64,000 bases of DNA from Alphaproteobacteria bacterium (lineage in GTDB: Bacteria; Pseudomonadota; Alphaproteobacteria; Thalassobaculales; Thalassobaculaceae): contig JAJEAR010000056.1 of assembly GCA_022822665.1 (NCBI GenBank), positions 23,541-87,540 on the forward strand. The letters run 5' to 3'. The position numbers and the translations under genes are program-made. Shown here piece after piece: positions 8,769 through 17,388 of the stretch (its first letter is position 1; each line of letters starts with the position of its first letter). The notes under the pieces are model-generated. The model saw nothing but the letters and a program-made list of their open reading frames with translations. It was not told where the DNA came from and made no database searches.

Positions 8769-9902
8769 ATGTCGACCCCGCGCAACTTCACACTCGGTAT
8801 CGAGGAGGAGTACCTCCTGGTTGACCGGTCGAGCCGGGACCTGATCCGCGAGGCGCCCAAGTCTGTCCTTGCGCGGTGCGAGTCCCTGCTCGGATCCTCG
8901 GTCACCACCGAGTTCCTGCAGTCCCAGATCGAGGTCGGGACCAGGGTCTGTTCCAATATCGGGGAGGCGAGGGAACACCTCGGCTTCCTTCGCAGGACAG
9001 TGGCGGACTGCGCCGCGGACGAAGGCCTCGCGCTGACGGCCGCATCCACGCACCCGTTTGCCCAGTGGGTCGAGCAGAAACAGACCGAGAAGGACCGCTA
9101 CCAGGGCCTTGCCCGCGACATGCAGGGGGTCAGCCGGCGGATGGTGATCTGCGGCATGCATGTGCACGTGTGCATCGTCGATCCCGACCTGCGGCTCGAC
9201 CTGATGAACCAGGCGGCGTACTTCGTGCCGCACCTGCTTGCGCTCAGCACGTCGAGCCCGTTCTGGACCGGCCTCGATACCGGGCTTGCGTCATACCGGG
9301 TCGCCGTTTTCGACAACATGCCGCGCACCGGCCTGCCGAACGCGTTCTCGAGCTGGTCGGAGTACCAGCGACATGTCGACGTGCTGGTCAGCGTCGGCGC
9401 AATGGCGGACTCCTCCATGATCTGGTGGGATATCCGCCCTTCGGCGCGGTTCCCCACCATGGAGATGCGGATATGCGATGTCTGCACGCGGTTCGACGAT
9501 GCGGTCGCGATCGCCGCCCTGTTCCAGGCCCTGGTCCACATGCTCTACAGACTGCGGCGCAACAACCAGCGCTGGCGGGACTACGCGGAGATGCTGGTGG
9601 CGGAAAACCGCTGGCGCGCCCAGCGCTACGGTCTTGACGGAGGGCTGATCGACCTGGGTCGTGGCGAGCTTCTTCCCTATCCCGGGCTGCTCGAGGAGAT
9701 GATCGAGCTTGTCATGCCGGACGCCGACGAACTGGGGTCGACCGACGAGGTATTGCGCACGCGTGACATCCTCGAACGTGGCACCAGTTCCCATCGGCAG
9801 CGTCAGGTCTACGCGAGGGCGGTGGCGGATGGCGCCGGACACGACGAGGCGCTGCGCACCGTCGTCGATGCGTTGATCGAGGAGAGTGTCGCCGGGCTGT
9901 AG
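8769..9902 (+). CDS. ybdK: Carboxylate-amine ligase, YbdK / GCS2 family
   Basis: This 377-residue ligase of the glutamate-cysteine ligase family 2 forms an ATP-dependent amide bond between a carboxylate such as glutamate and an amine. The start at 8769 gives the family N-terminus FTLGIEEEYLLVD with the metal-binding EEE. Later motifs are TEFLQSQIEVGT, ASTHPFAQW, VICGMHVHVCI and WWDIRPSARFPTMEMRICDV. Length is normal for YbdK. It forms a tight cluster with the FGase upstream and DUF1244 downstream. Substrates are unknown; E. coli YbdK has only weak Glu-Cys ligase activity. Confidence 0.93.
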   Translation: MSTPRNFTLGIEEEYLLVDRSSRDLIREAPKSVLARCESLLGSSVTTEFLQSQIEVGTRVCSNIGEAREHLGFLRRTVADCAADEGLALTAASTHPFAQWVEQKQTEKDRYQGLARDMQGVSRRMVICGMHVHVCIVDPDLRLDLMNQAAYFVPHLLALSTSSPFWTGLDTGLASYRVAVFDNMPRTGLPNAFSSWSEYQRHVDVLVSVGAMADSSMIWWDIRPSARFPTMEMRICDVCTRFDDAVAIAALFQALVHMLYRLRRNNQRWRDYAEMLVAENRWRAQRYGLDGGLIDLGRGELLPYPGLLEEMIELVMPDADELGSTDEVLRTRDILERGTSSHRQRQVYARAVADGAGHDEALRTVVDALIEESVAGL

Positions 9903-9941
9903 GATAACGTGAAGGTTCAACAGCAGAAGTGGATTTCGATC

Positions 9942-10262
9942 ATGAGCACGCCAGCCGACAGGTTCGACGAACAGACGCGTACCGAGATCGAGGCGGCTGC
10001 GTTCCGCAGGCTCGTCGCGCACCTGGATGAACGCAAGGATGTCCAGAATATCGACCTGATGAACCTGGCCGGATTCTGCCGCAACTGCCTGTCGAAGTGG
10101 TACCGCGCGGCGGCTGACGAACACGGTCACGACATCGGCTACGAGGATGCGCGGGAGATCGTCTACGGCATGCCCTATTCCGAGTGGAAGACGCGCTACC
10201 AGGCCGAGGCGAGTGCCGAGCAGAAGGCGGCGTTTGCCGCCGCCGGCGGCGGCGAGCATTGA
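9942..10262 (+). CDS. DUF1244-family small protein
   Basis: A protein of about 106 residues with the conserved core AAFRRLVAHLDERKDVQNID followed by LMNLAGFCRNCLSKWYRAAA and YGMPYSEWK, which identifies DUF1244. The CRNC pair could bind a metal. A GTG at 9909 would add 11 residues; the ATG at 9942 gives the usual family N-terminus (FDEQTRTEIEAAAF). It follows the ligase by about 40 bases and precedes the monooxygenase by 15 bases, so it is probably in the same transcript. Its function is unknown. Confidence 0.85.
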   Translation: MSTPADRFDEQTRTEIEAAAFRRLVAHLDERKDVQNIDLMNLAGFCRNCLSKWYRAAADEHGHDIGYEDAREIVYGMPYSEWKTRYQAEASAEQKAAFAAAGGGEH

Positions 10263-10277
10263 AAGGGAGCGCAGGGG

Positions 10278-11936
10278 ATGCCTGACAGTGTTCGGGAACG
10301 GCACTCTTTCACTGACGGACGTGACTTCGATGTCGTCATCGTCGGAGCCGGCCTTGCCGGTCTCTACGCCATCCACCGGCTGCGAGGGCTGGGATACCGT
10401 GTCCGGGCCTACGAGGCCGGAGACGGTGTGGGGGGGACCTGGTTCTGGAACCGCTATCCGGGCTGCCGCTGCGATGTCGAGAGCCTCGAGTACTCCTACT
10501 CCTTCGACCGGGACCTGCAGCAGGAGTGGCAGTGGCCCGAACGCTACGGCACCCAGCCGGAAATCCTGAAGTACATCGAACACGTCGCCGAACGGTTCGA
10601 CCTGCTCCGAGACGTCCAGCTGAATACCAGGATCACTTCTGCCCGCTACGATGAGGCAACCGGTCTGTGGACGCTCGAGGCGGAAAGCGGCGAACGGGTA
10701 CGCGCACCGGTGTGCATCATGGCCGCGGGAAACCTGTCCACGCCGCGGCTGCCCGACATTCCGGGCATCGACCGCTTTACCGGTGCGACCTACCACACCG
10801 GCCTGTGGCCGAAGCAGGGTGTCGACTTCACCGGGCTGCGTGTCGGCGTGATCGGTACCGGGTCGAGCGGCGTGCAGTCGATCCCGATCATTGCTCGTCA
10901 GGCGGGCGAACTGACTGTGTTCCAGCGCACCGCCAACTTCAGCCTTCCGGCCCGAAACGGTCCGATGAACCCTGAAACCGAGGCGCGTCACAAGTCGGAG
11001 TACGTCGAACGGCGCATTGCGGCCTACGACACGCCGTTCGGGATTGCCGGCTATCCGACCCCCCGGCTCGAGGCGCTGCAGGCGAGCGCAGAAGAACGCA
11101 GTCAGCAATACGAGGCGAAGTGGCGGGAAGGAGGGTCGATCAGCTTCCTGTTCTCCTACACCGACCTTCTGACCTCGGACGCGGCCAACGGGACGGCGTC
11201 GGATTTCGTGCGCGGGAAGATCCGGCAGATCGTCAACGATCCGCAGACCGCCGAACTGCTGTGCCCCGACGATCACCCGATCGGGACCAAGCGGCTCATA
11301 CTCGATACCGGGTATTACGAGACCTACAACCTGCCGCATGTCTCGCTGGTCGACATTCGCACCCATCCGATTGAGGAGATTACCGAAACCGGCGTGAGGA
11401 CCGGCAAGGCCGAGTATCAGCTTGACGCGATCGTGTTCGCCACCGGGTTCGATGCCATGACAGGCGCGATGCGCTCGATCGACATCAGCTCGAGTTCCGG
11501 CATCACCCTGGACGAGCAGTGGGAACACGGCCCGCGCACCTATCTCGGCCTGATGGTTGCCGGGCTTCCCAACATGTTCATGGTCACCGGCCCGCAGAGC
11601 CCGGGCGTGAAGAGCCAGATGATCCTTTCGATCGAGATGCATGTCGACTGGATCGCCGGGTGCCTCGAACACATGCGCGAGAAGGGGCTCGGGCGGATCG
11701 AGGCAACGGAGCAGGCCCAGGAGGAGTGGGTGACCCACACCCGCGAGGTAGCCGAGGCCACTCTCTATCCCAAGGCCAATTCCTGGTACATGGGAGCCAA
11801 TGTTCCGGGCAAGCCGAGGGTGTTCATGCCCTACGTGGCGGGAGTGCACGCCTACAAGGCGAAGTGCGATGCGGTGGTCGCGGGCGGGTACGAGGGGTTC
11901 GTCACGGCCCGGGCCCCGGTCACCGTGACCGGCTGA
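10278..11936 (+). CDS. Baeyer-Villiger flavin monooxygenase (cyclohexanone monooxygenase-like)
   Basis: This 552-residue class B flavoprotein uses NADPH and O2 to insert oxygen next to a ketone, giving an ester or lactone. It shows the FAD dinucleotide fold VGAGLAGLYAIHRL (about 22-35), GGTWFWNRYPGCRCDVES, the type I BVMO fingerprint FTGATYHTGLWP (about 167-178, consensus FxGxxxHxxxWP), and the NADPH fold GVIGTGSSGVQ (about 191-201). Near the C-terminus are MVTGPQSPG and NSWYMGANVPGKPR, typical of the CHMO group. An ATG follows AAGGGAG. The physiological ketone cannot be deduced; the flavoprotein/SDR pair on the opposite strand just downstream suggests a local set of oxidative catabolic genes. 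Confidence 0.95.
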   Translation: MPDSVRERHSFTDGRDFDVVIVGAGLAGLYAIHRLRGLGYRVRAYEAGDGVGGTWFWNRYPGCRCDVESLEYSYSFDRDLQQEWQWPERYGTQPEILKYIEHVAERFDLLRDVQLNTRITSARYDEATGLWTLEAESGERVRAPVCIMAAGNLSTPRLPDIPGIDRFTGATYHTGLWPKQGVDFTGLRVGVIGTGSSGVQSIPIIARQAGELTVFQRTANFSLPARNGPMNPETEARHKSEYVERRIAAYDTPFGIAGYPTPRLEALQASAEERSQQYEAKWREGGSISFLFSYTDLLTSDAANGTASDFVRGKIRQIVNDPQTAELLCPDDHPIGTKRLILDTGYYETYNLPHVSLVDIRTHPIEEITETGVRTGKAEYQLDAIVFATGFDAMTGAMRSIDISSSSGITLDEQWEHGPRTYLGLMVAGLPNMFMVTGPQSPGVKSQMILSIEMHVDWIAGCLEHMREKGLGRIEATEQAQEEWVTHTREVAEATLYPKANSWYMGANVPGKPRVFMPYVAGVHAYKAKCDAVVAGGYEGFVTARAPVTVTG

Positions 11937-11966
11937 GACAACCCGCCGGGTCAGACCACCGACAGG

Positions 11967-13142
11967 TCAGACCACCGAGAGGTCCGCCGGGTGACCGAGC
12001 AGGAACGCGCCGACGGTCCGGAAATGCGAGCTGCGCCCCTGCAGCTGCTGGGTGACGGTGCGGATGTCCCGGTAGCGCCGTTCGAACGGACTGCCGGTTC
12101 GGATGGCGGTCGCGCCCGCCTGGTCCCATACCGTCTCGGCAACGGTCCGGGCCTCGTGGATCCCGTGGGTGGCGGCGAGCCGGATCCGGTACCGGTCGGT
12201 GATCGGCAATCGCCCCGTGCGCACGACGTCCTTCCATATGGCCTCGACCTCGGAGGCCAGCAGGGCACGGGCGGACCGCAACCGGGCCTCGCAACGGGCA
12301 AGTTCAGCCTGGAAGACGGGGTTGTCCGACAGCTTCGAGGAAGCCAGTCGCGGCGTCTTGGCGTACGCGAGATCAGAAAGCGCATCCAGCATCGCCCGTG
12401 CGATGCCGATCGCGGTTGCGGAAAACCCGGTCGCGTACATGCTCATGGTCGGCATCACGAACAGACGGCCGGCCGAAACCCTGGTCTCGTCCCTGTCGCG
12501 TATGGTCACATGCGCGTCGGGAACGAACAGGTCCCGGATCTCGAAATCGTCGCTCCCGGTGGCGCACAGGCCGATCACGTCCCAGGTGTCGATCCAGCGC
12601 GCGGATGATTGCGGGAACAGTGCGGTGACCTGCACCGGTTTGCCGTCCCGGTCCAGGCGGTACGAGCCGTCGGTCTCGACCACCGGCACATGGCAGCCGA
12701 GCCAGGTGGCGTGGCGGCCGCCGCTGGCGAAGGCCAGTCGACCGGTCACGCGGTACCCGCCGCTGACAACCCTGGCCTCGGCCTTGCCCGGTCCCCACGC
12801 CACGACCGCTCGCGGATCACGACCGAAAATGTGCTGACCGACCTCAGGGGCCAGGTAGGCCCCGATCATGGCGCACCCGTTTCCCTGGCACAGGCACCAG
12901 GCCACACTGCCGTCGAGGCGGGCGGCGGCCTCGATGGCGGCAAGAAACGTCGAGGGCGAGATTTCAAGGCCACCATGTTCCCGCGGCAGCAGCATTCGGA
13001 ACAGCCCGGCCCCGAGCAGCGCGTCCTGGACCGGTGGCGCGAGGCGACGCAGGGATTCGCCTTCGGCCGCGTGCGACTCGATCAGCCCCGCCAGGCTGCG
13101 AACCGACTCGACCGGATCCCGGACCTGGCAGGAGTCCGGCAT
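11967..13142 (-). CDS. Acyl-CoA dehydrogenase-like flavoprotein (HpaH/DszC-type monooxygenase group)
   Basis: This 391-residue protein has the acyl-CoA dehydrogenase fold: an N-terminal helical domain (GLFRMLLPREHGGLEISP), a middle beta domain (SGGYRVTGRLAFASG, TWDVIGLCATGSDDFEI) and a C-terminal type-2 helical domain (HGIHEARTVAETVWD). This architecture is shared by reduced-flavin-dependent hydroxylases such as HsaA, DszC and HpaH-like enzymes, so oxygenation rather than desaturation is likely. The start lies three bases after the SDR stop, so both are co-transcribed. No flavin reductase gene is adjacent. The last codons and stop are repeated as a 16-bp tandem copy just downstream. Confidence 0.85.
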   Translation of the reverse strand: MPDSCQVRDPVESVRSLAGLIESHAAEGESLRRLAPPVQDALLGAGLFRMLLPREHGGLEISPSTFLAAIEAAARLDGSVAWCLCQGNGCAMIGAYLAPEVGQHIFGRDPRAVVAWGPGKAEARVVSGGYRVTGRLAFASGGRHATWLGCHVPVVETDGSYRLDRDGKPVQVTALFPQSSARWIDTWDVIGLCATGSDDFEIRDLFVPDAHVTIRDRDETRVSAGRLFVMPTMSMYATGFSATAIGIARAMLDALSDLAYAKTPRLASSKLSDNPVFQAELARCEARLRSARALLASEVEAIWKDVVRTGRLPITDRYRIRLAATHGIHEARTVAETVWDQAGATAIRTGSPFERRYRDIRTVTQQLQGRSSHFRTVGAFLLGHPADLSVV

Positions 13143-13145
13143 GGT

Positions 13146-13925
13146 TCAGGCCGTGATCCCGCCGTCGACCGGCATGGCGATGCCGGTCACGAAGGAGGCT
13201 TCATCCGACAGCAGGAAAAGTGCGGCGTTCGCGATCTCCTCGGGACGGCCGGGCCGACCCATCGGCGCCATGCCGCCGCGTGAACGGACCAGTTCCTCCC
13301 GGTCCATGCCCTGGGTCGACTGCTGGTCCGGCCGTGCGACGAAGACCCGCAGCATCGGGGTGTCCACCGGGCCGGGACACAGTGCGTTGATGCGGATGTT
13401 CTCCCGCGCGTAGCGTTTCGCCATTGCCTTGACCAGGCCGACAACTCCGAACTTCGCCATGGAGTAGACCGGAGAGAACATCGAGCCCTGCAGGCCGGAA
13501 CTCGAGGCGGTGAACAGGAGACTGCCGCCCCCGCGCGCCCGCAGTTCCGGCAGGGCGGTCTCGGTGGTCACGAACACGGTGCGCAGGTTGAGATCGACGG
13601 CTTCGTCCCAGTCCGACATGTCGAGGTCCTCGACCGAGGCTGGTCCCGGATGCCCGACATGGTTCCAGACGAAGTCCAGCCCGTTGAAGCGGTTCGCGGT
13701 CTCGCGAACGATGCGACGGGCCTCGGCGTCGTCACGCAGGTCGGCGACGATCCCGTGTGCGGTGCCGCCCGCGGCCTCGATCTCGCCCACCACTCCGGCC
13801 ACGCCGTCGGGATCGACATCGACCACGCTCACCGCGGCACCTTCCGCGGCAAACCTGAGCGCCCCGGCCCGGCCCATTCCGGATGCCGCTGCCGTCACGA
13901 TGCCGTTCTTGCCCTTCATCCGCAT
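13146..13925 (-). CDS. SDR-family oxidoreductase
   Basis: This 259-residue short-chain dehydrogenase/reductase is NAD(P)-dependent and acts on an alcohol or ketone. It has the cofactor fold TAAASGMGRAGALRFAAEG (a variant of TGxxxGIG), the YSMAKFGVVG catalytic segment (YxxxK) with the preceding TASSSGLQG serine, and INALCPGPVDTPML. The canonical NNAG is replaced by WNHVGH. The ATG at 13925 follows GAGGAGAG. It is the first gene of a two-gene unit with the flavoprotein. Confidence 0.92.
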   Translation of the reverse strand: MRMKGKNGIVTAAASGMGRAGALRFAAEGAAVSVVDVDPDGVAGVVGEIEAAGGTAHGIVADLRDDAEARRIVRETANRFNGLDFVWNHVGHPGPASVEDLDMSDWDEAVDLNLRTVFVTTETALPELRARGGGSLLFTASSSGLQGSMFSPVYSMAKFGVVGLVKAMAKRYARENIRINALCPGPVDTPMLRVFVARPDQQSTQGMDREELVRSRGGMAPMGRPGRPEEIANAALFLLSDEASFVTGIAMPVDGGITA

Positions 13926-14199
13926 GAGCGTCTCTCCTCGTGCCCCGGATTGTCTGGCCGCATTCTAGCCCGAACTCCCGGGCGACCGCAGCCCGTTTGC
14001 TCCGCCTTGCGCGCCATATCACGGTCTTGCTGGTTGCCCGCGCGGTGCCGGACGAACACTGCCCGGTTGCGACCGGGCGGATTGAGCCCCGTCTTCCGGC
14101 GCCGGCGTGGCCGTATGGCACCGGCGCGTGGTTCCCCGCTACAGTGACGGCGACCGGCGCCGGTACGCCGGACGCAGACGTGGTGGAGGACCACGCACC

Positions 14200-15714
14200 T
14201 TGGCGAACCGTCCCAGTATCGTGATCTTCTGTACCGACCAGCAGCGCGCCGACAGCCTGGGCTGCTACGGCAACGCCCTTGCACGAACGCCCAACATCGA
14301 CGCCGTTGCGGCTCGGGGCGTGCGCTTCGGCAATCACCTGACGCCGAATCAGATCTGCTCTCCGAGCCGGGGCACGATGATCACGGGACGCTATCCGCGC
14401 CACCACGGCATGACGACGAACGGGCGCACCATGCTTGCGGGGATTGCGACACTGCCCGGGCTGCTTTCGCAGGCCGGGTACTCGACCCACGCGGTGGGCA
14501 AGCTGCATCTGCAACCCATCATGGCCGATCAGTCGCATGGATATCCCGAATCAGTGCCGTTCTGGCAGGCCGGATCCGGGTCGGGCTGGAACGGGCCCTA
14601 CTTCGGGTTCGACACCGTCGACTTCATGATCGGCGAGTCGTTGCTTGCGACCGAGGCGGGTCACTACGCACAGTGGCTTCGTTCGCATCATCCCGAAGCC
14701 GTCGCGCTCTACCAGCCCGAGGCGGCGCTCGATCGACCCCTGGCGGACCTCGACGAAGCCTGGACCTCGGGCGTTCCCGACGCGCTGCACTACAACACCT
14801 GGATCGCGGACCGGGCGCTGGCGTTCCTCGCACGAGCCGAACCGCCGTTCATGCTCTTCGTATCCACTCCCGATCCGCATCATCCCTTCAGCCCGCCGCG
14901 GCCGTGGGCCGATCTGCTGGATGCCGCGTCCATACCGGCGCCCCGCGTCGTGCCGGGAGAACTCGAACGGATGCCGGACTATGTCCGTGCACGTCTTTCG
15001 GCCGACTGGATCGACAACGATGCCGCGTCGGTCGAACAGGGTGGCATGACGGTGACGGACGCTGTTTCGCCGGAGAGCCTGGCGCGCGCCATCGCCCTGA
15101 CGCGGGGGATGGAGGCGCAGATCGACCACCAGTTCGGGCGGGTGCTGGCGATGCTCGACGCGACGGGGCTTGCCGATGAGACGGTCGTGGTCTTCACCTC
15201 CGATCACGGTGAGTTCCTGGGAAACCACGGGCTCCTGCACAAGGGACCGCCACCCTACGGCGATCTGTGCCGGGTGAGCTTCGTGATGGCGGGCCCGGGC
15301 ATTCCGGTCGGGGAAGTCTCCGCGGCGCCGAGTTCCCACCTGGATATCGCCCCGACGCTGCTTGAGCTTGCAGGCGTTGATTCCGCGGAAGCCGGTCGGG
15401 ACGGGGAGAGCCTGGTGCCGGTGTTGCGCGGCGGACGCCTGGGACGCCGGGAGCGGTTCCTCGAGTTCCATCCGCGCATTGACGCGCGCGTCTACAACCA
15501 CTCCATCGTTGCAGACGGGTGGCGCCTGACGCTCTATCCCGGGGGCGAGCCGCACTGGGGCGATCTGTTTGACCTCGAGGCCGATCCGGGCGAGCACCGG
15601 AACCTGTTCAACGACACCGCCTTCGGCGCACGGCGGGATCGCCTCGCCGAACGCCTCGTGTCCTGCTTTCCGGCAAGGCCCGATGCCGGGACCGCGCTGA
15701 TCGCCAAGTGGTGA
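14200..15714 (+). CDS. Sulfatase (alkaline-phosphatase superfamily, formylglycine-dependent)
   Basis: This 504-residue hydrolase cleaves sulfate esters. I place the start at TTG 14200, ten bases after TGGTGGAGGA, because the protein then opens with the family start RPSIVIFCTDQQRADSLGCY holding the metal-binding Asp; upstream codons encode an Arg-rich stretch. The active-site sequence CSPSR (Cys about residue 53) matches CxPSR, in which Cys is converted to formylglycine, followed by MITGRYPRHHG. The C-terminal metal site is VVVFTSDHGEFLGNHGLLHKG. No signal peptide is visible, so it is probably cytosolic. No maturase (FGE or anSME) gene is adjacent. Choline-sulfatase-like substrates are possible but unproven. 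Confidence 0.93.
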   Translation: MANRPSIVIFCTDQQRADSLGCYGNALARTPNIDAVAARGVRFGNHLTPNQICSPSRGTMITGRYPRHHGMTTNGRTMLAGIATLPGLLSQAGYSTHAVGKLHLQPIMADQSHGYPESVPFWQAGSGSGWNGPYFGFDTVDFMIGESLLATEAGHYAQWLRSHHPEAVALYQPEAALDRPLADLDEAWTSGVPDALHYNTWIADRALAFLARAEPPFMLFVSTPDPHHPFSPPRPWADLLDAASIPAPRVVPGELERMPDYVRARLSADWIDNDAASVEQGGMTVTDAVSPESLARAIALTRGMEAQIDHQFGRVLAMLDATGLADETVVVFTSDHGEFLGNHGLLHKGPPPYGDLCRVSFVMAGPGIPVGEVSAAPSSHLDIAPTLLELAGVDSAEAGRDGESLVPVLRGGRLGRRERFLEFHPRIDARVYNHSIVADGWRLTLYPGGEPHWGDLFDLEADPGEHRNLFNDTAFGARRDRLAERLVSCFPARPDAGTALIAKW

Positions 15715-16136
15715 GGTGCCGCGGTGAGCGGCTCACGGACCCCCGCGCCCGGGTGCGTGTCGGCCACGATCGTGGGCGGTCCCGTGCTCTGCGGGCGCCT
15801 TCGCCGCGACCGTGAACTCCCGAGGGTATCGAACCCGGGCGCGCGCGTTTTCTCACGCCAGTACCCTGTACGGGGAATGAAAGAGACTTCATCCCGTCAA
15901 TACCGCTTTGTTCACATTCTCGACCTGCGCGAAGGCGATCGGGTGAACCCGGGCCGGATCGACGTGGCGACCCTCCAATGGTCGCTTTCCGGCGGGCGTT
16001 ACTCCAGTCAACACGCATCGCGGCGGGTCCCGTCCTGGACTCCCGACCGCGAACCGATAGCGATTCAAGGTGGATGTAACGAGGTCTGCAAGCCGACCGC
16101 CGGCATGCCGTGAGTGCCGTGACCGCCCTTGCATCC
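15715..16136. other. Intergenic stretch without a recognisable gene
   Basis: These 420 bp lie between the sulfatase and mcrC, which converge here. A frame is open across much of it, but the translation resembles nothing I know. I see no T-rich terminator, and it may mark the outer border of the McrBC-containing block. Confidence 0.4.
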
Positions 16137-17381
16137 TCACCCGGGCCGCTGGAAGCCGACGATGCCGTGTAGGCTTTCCGCCACGCCGTGCGGACGGCCG
16201 ACATCGACCGTCGCCACGTCCACCGAGAGGCCGAAACCTGCGTTCCTCCAGTGGCGGACGATGCCGCGCTCGCCGACTCCACGGTGCCAGGGATAGAGAA
16301 GAACCACGCGGGCGACACCGTAGGCCTGCGCATATGTCAGCATCTGATAGATGTCGCCGGGCTCGATCCCGAGGTCTTTCCGCGCCGGATGGAGCGCCTT
16401 CCACTTTGTGTCAAGAACGATGCGCTCGTCCGGGGGCTCGATCACGGCGTCGGGGCGCAGAGCAAACAGCGGCTGGCCGCTCCCGTCGGCCAGCGCGTGT
16501 CGGCCCCGATTCTGGAGCATGACGCGCCGCGGTGCGAGGGCGCGTTGCAGGCTTCGCCCGACGAACGCCTCGAACAGGTCGTTCATGGGAAACAGCAGCG
16601 CGAAGCCTTCCACGCCACCGGCCGCGGTGCTCTGCCAGTCCCCCGCGAGGAAGAGTCGGGCAAGGCGGTACAGGGCGTGAAAGTCCGCGTTGGTCCGGTC
16701 GAGCCGGACCGGCTCCTCGAGCGGGCGCGGCGAGTCGCCCGTGCGTTCGAAACGCGCGGCAAGCTCGCCGAGCGCCCGGACGTTCGCTACGGAACGGGCG
16801 AGTTGCGCAAGCCGCACAACCGCCGCCTTCAGGACGCGATTGAGTGGCGAATCCTCCGACAGTTCTCCGAACCGGCAGGCGAGCCGGTCCGGCCGGACCG
16901 CGAGACGGGTAAACTGCCGTGTAACGTCGAGCCGCCCGCGCAATGCGCGCAGATCCGCCTCGCGGGTGACGTAGCGGCGGGGCAGGCCGCGACGGACGGT
17001 CTCCAGCAGCTGGCCGGCGAATAGCCCGAGGAGCAGTTCCAGCAGGTCGCGCCGCTGCATTTCCATGGTTGCGGACCCGCCCTCGGCCAAGGGCAGGTCG
17101 TAGGCCACAGCGAGCATGTGGACCAGCGCACGGCGCACGGCACCGTCGCAGCCGTCGATCTTCGGCAGGATTTCGAGGCTCCGCCCGGGAAACGCGAGAA
17201 CGCCGACGACCTGCCCGGCTTTCAAGCCCCGGCGGGTGCGGACGAGAACGTCGGTCTCCCGCAGCTTCAAGCGTCGCGCCGCGCGCTTGGCGAGCGAGTG
17301 GAACCGGTCGGCTTCTGGCTCGGTCGGGCCGTCGCCGCCGACTGGCAATTCCTCCCATTCGCGGCACCTCAGGAGGGTCAC
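16137..17381 (-). CDS. mcrC: McrC-type nuclease subunit of a McrBC modification-dependent restriction system
   Basis: A 414-residue partner of McrB; McrBC cleaves DNA carrying methylated or otherwise modified cytosine. Starting at GTG 17381, seven bases after the mcrB stop, it has the McrC N-terminal beta domain (GLKAGQVVGVLAFPGRSLEI then LPKI), the middle helical region and a C-terminal PD-(D/E)xK nuclease core: RPDAVIEPP...RIVLDTKWK (about 306-326, catalytic D and DxK), followed by DIYQMLTYAQAYG. The open frame extends 65 codons upstream into mcrB, but that part is Arg-rich shadow. Length and order (mcrB then mcrC) are normal. Confidence 0.92.
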   Translation of the reverse strand: MTLLRCREWEELPVGGDGPTEPEADRFHSLAKRAARRLKLRETDVLVRTRRGLKAGQVVGVLAFPGRSLEILPKIDGCDGAVRRALVHMLAVAYDLPLAEGGSATMEMQRRDLLELLLGLFAGQLLETVRRGLPRRYVTREADLRALRGRLDVTRQFTRLAVRPDRLACRFGELSEDSPLNRVLKAAVVRLAQLARSVANVRALGELAARFERTGDSPRPLEEPVRLDRTNADFHALYRLARLFLAGDWQSTAAGGVEGFALLFPMNDLFEAFVGRSLQRALAPRRVMLQNRGRHALADGSGQPLFALRPDAVIEPPDERIVLDTKWKALHPARKDLGIEPGDIYQMLTYAQAYGVARVVLLYPWHRGVGERGIVRHWRNAGFGLSVDVATVDVGRPHGVAESLHGIVGFQRPG

Positions 17382-17388
17382 GGTGGCT

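Noticed and set aside
9291..11849. 852-codon minus-strand open frame
   Set aside because: It runs antisense to the YbdK ligase, DUF1244 and Baeyer-Villiger genes, which have clear motifs. The frame is long only because of high-GC codon use.
15815..15845. T-arm-like sequence (GGGTTCGATACCC on the minus strand)
   Set aside because: Only a three-base-pair stem forms and there is no acceptor or anticodon arm, so it is not a tRNA.
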